Part shown: positions 63,354-64,000 of the stretch, piece after piece
Position numbering within the stretch: position 1 is the stretch's first letter
How the letters are laid out: each line of letters starts with the position of its first letter
NCBI GenBank assembly: GCA_033557465.1
Contig: JAWIIG010000038.1
Location: 1,612,001-1,676,000, forward strand
Reading direction: 5' to 3'
From: Ichthyophis bannanicus
Lineage: Eukaryota; Chordata; Amphibia; Gymnophiona; Ichthyophiidae
DNA length: 64,000 nucleotides
Position numbers and translations under genes: made by a program
Notes under the pieces: model-generated
The model's database searches: none
What the model saw: the letters and a program-made list of their open reading frames with translations, nothing else
What the model was told of the DNA's origin: nothing

Positions 63354-64000
63354 TGACGGGGTATAAGTCTTGTCACTACTGCAGTCCCAGGGACACTGGC
63401 TAGTCCCTGCTCTGGGGGTATGGACCCATCTAGGAGGGGCCCCCTAGAGCGGTGAACGAGGATACCCAGGGGCTGAGGAAGGGACAGAACCCCTGCTTGC
63501 TCCCCGGCCAGGAAACAGAGACCGCCTCCCTGACAACATCTGGGATAAGGAGGCGGAAAGAGAGGCGAGGTACTTGGCCCAGACCCCCATGGAAGTTGGC
63601 CCAATTAGGCGGGATAGAGGTGATCCCCCCCCCCCCAGCGGAAAAAGAAGGAGATGGAGCTGAGAAGTGAGCAACAGCTAGTCCCTGAAGAGACACCTAT
63701 GGAAATTCAGTCGGTGAATAACCCGCCAGACTTGGGTGGTAGTAGCAACAAGCAGCTACGTGGGGCATCTAGGTAATTCCACACGTGGGATGCACCCTGG
63801 CTGAATCAGAGACTTACAAGGGGGGGAATATATTGTGATACTGGACATGTATGTTTGTATAAACTGAAAAACGTTGGGAAGACGTCATTTGCATTTCTGA
63901 CCTAGTTTGCATTACATTCACATTGTGGGTTGATACAATGGACCTTAGTCAGGGCTACTTTGGATCCGGGGGAGGGGGGGGGACAGCTGCCCAGAAGAGG
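63354..64000 (+). repeat. 3' LTR of the Gmr1-like element, cut by the window edge
   Basis: It starts TGTGACGGGG and aligns with 57635 onward, ending at the window edge within the block ggggacagctgcccagaag, which corresponds to about 58235-58255. Differences from the 5' LTR are frequent, including a 21-bp-scale gap near 63740 and a C run at 63631-63640, so the insertion is not recent. Confidence 0.85.

Larger units (their letters stand above)
57635..64000 (+). mobile_element. Gmr1-like Ty3/gypsy LTR retrotransposon (order PR-IN-RT-RH)
   Basis: Two direct repeats starting TGTGAC (57635 and 63354) flank gag, protease, integrase, RT and RNase H in that order on the plus strand. A polypurine tract (gagggggaggggcgg) precedes the right LTR and a candidate primer-binding site (tggtgacagtggtaggatc) follows the left LTR. 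RT and RNase H are of Ty3/gypsy type, and integrase has a GPY/F-like C-terminal block. Integrase nevertheless lies upstream of RT, the order otherwise known from Ty1/copia and described for Gmr1-like elements of deuterostomes. All frames are interrupted. The right LTR is cut by the window edge. The left LTR truncates the L1-like LINE. Confidence 0.86.

Noticed and set aside
1..64000. Bacterial-type features (operons, CRISPR arrays, ribosome binding sites)
   Set aside because: The window is vertebrate nuclear DNA. Repeats are dispersed transposons and tandem microsatellites, with no spacer-repeat array.

Overview
This is a vertebrate nuclear DNA window made almost entirely of transposable elements that sit in the introns of one recognisable host gene. 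Three short minus-strand exons (52555-52705, 40558-40650, 23782-23850) join in compatible phase and encode four successive CCHC zinc knuckles. I recognise the gene as ZCCHC9. Its upstream exons and its last exon were not found here. The repeat set is DIRS elements with tyrosine recombinases, a Penelope-like element, CR1/L2-, Rex1- and L1-type LINEs, a mariner, a Gmr1-type LTR element, and tRNA-derived SINEs ending in (AAAT)n. Together with the very long introns this suggests an amphibian, most likely a caecilian. That assignment rests on my memory of the SINE and DIRS families and is an inference.

Layout, left to right. 1-3809: DIRS copy A (minus), with an uninterrupted RT-RNase H frame that runs off the left edge. 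3810-9345: DIRS copy B (minus), decayed, apparently invaded by A. 9346-10700: unassigned sequence with a basic 285-codon ORF. 10700-14588: copy C of a second DIRS family, truncated. 15265-21075: copy E of the same second family, with almost identical terminal repeats and an internal complementary region but a ruined interior. 21321-23784: an approximately 60-bp direct duplication of exon-flanking sequence brackets a Rex1/L2 LINE and a SINE. 23782-23850: ZCCHC9 exon. 23851-27690: unassigned. 27690-33490: CR1/L2-like LINE split by a Penelope-like element (28555-31881) that has approximately 1.4-kb inverted arms and a 10-bp target duplication. 33500-33772: stray DIRS end. 34587-40365: DIRS copy D, the best preserved, with 141-bp identical inverted terminal repeats, an internal complementary region, an open gag and an intact recombinase frame. 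40558-40650: ZCCHC9 exon. 41215-44430: Rex1-like LINE, SINEs and two convergent mariner fragments. 44990-46460: RT-RNase H fragment of a third DIRS-like family. 46925-52366: DIRS copy G, decayed. 52555-52705: ZCCHC9 exon. 52850-57634: L1-like LINE. 57635-64000: Ty3/gypsy-type LTR element whose pol order is protease-integrase-RT-RNase H, as in Gmr1-like elements.

How it fits together. DIRS elements carry gag (ORF1), RT-RNase H (ORF2) and a tyrosine recombinase (ORF3) in overlapping frames. Their split ends are templated by the internal complementary region, which shows directly here as a composite of both outer termini. Copies A, B, D and G form one family at different stages of decay. C and E form another. 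Most longer ORFs on the opposite strand are shadows. Nothing looks like a new cellular pathway. The most unusual items are the inverted-arm Penelope insertion, the Gmr1-order LTR element, the probably non-autonomous DIRS E, and a shared mode of decay of RT active sites at CpG.
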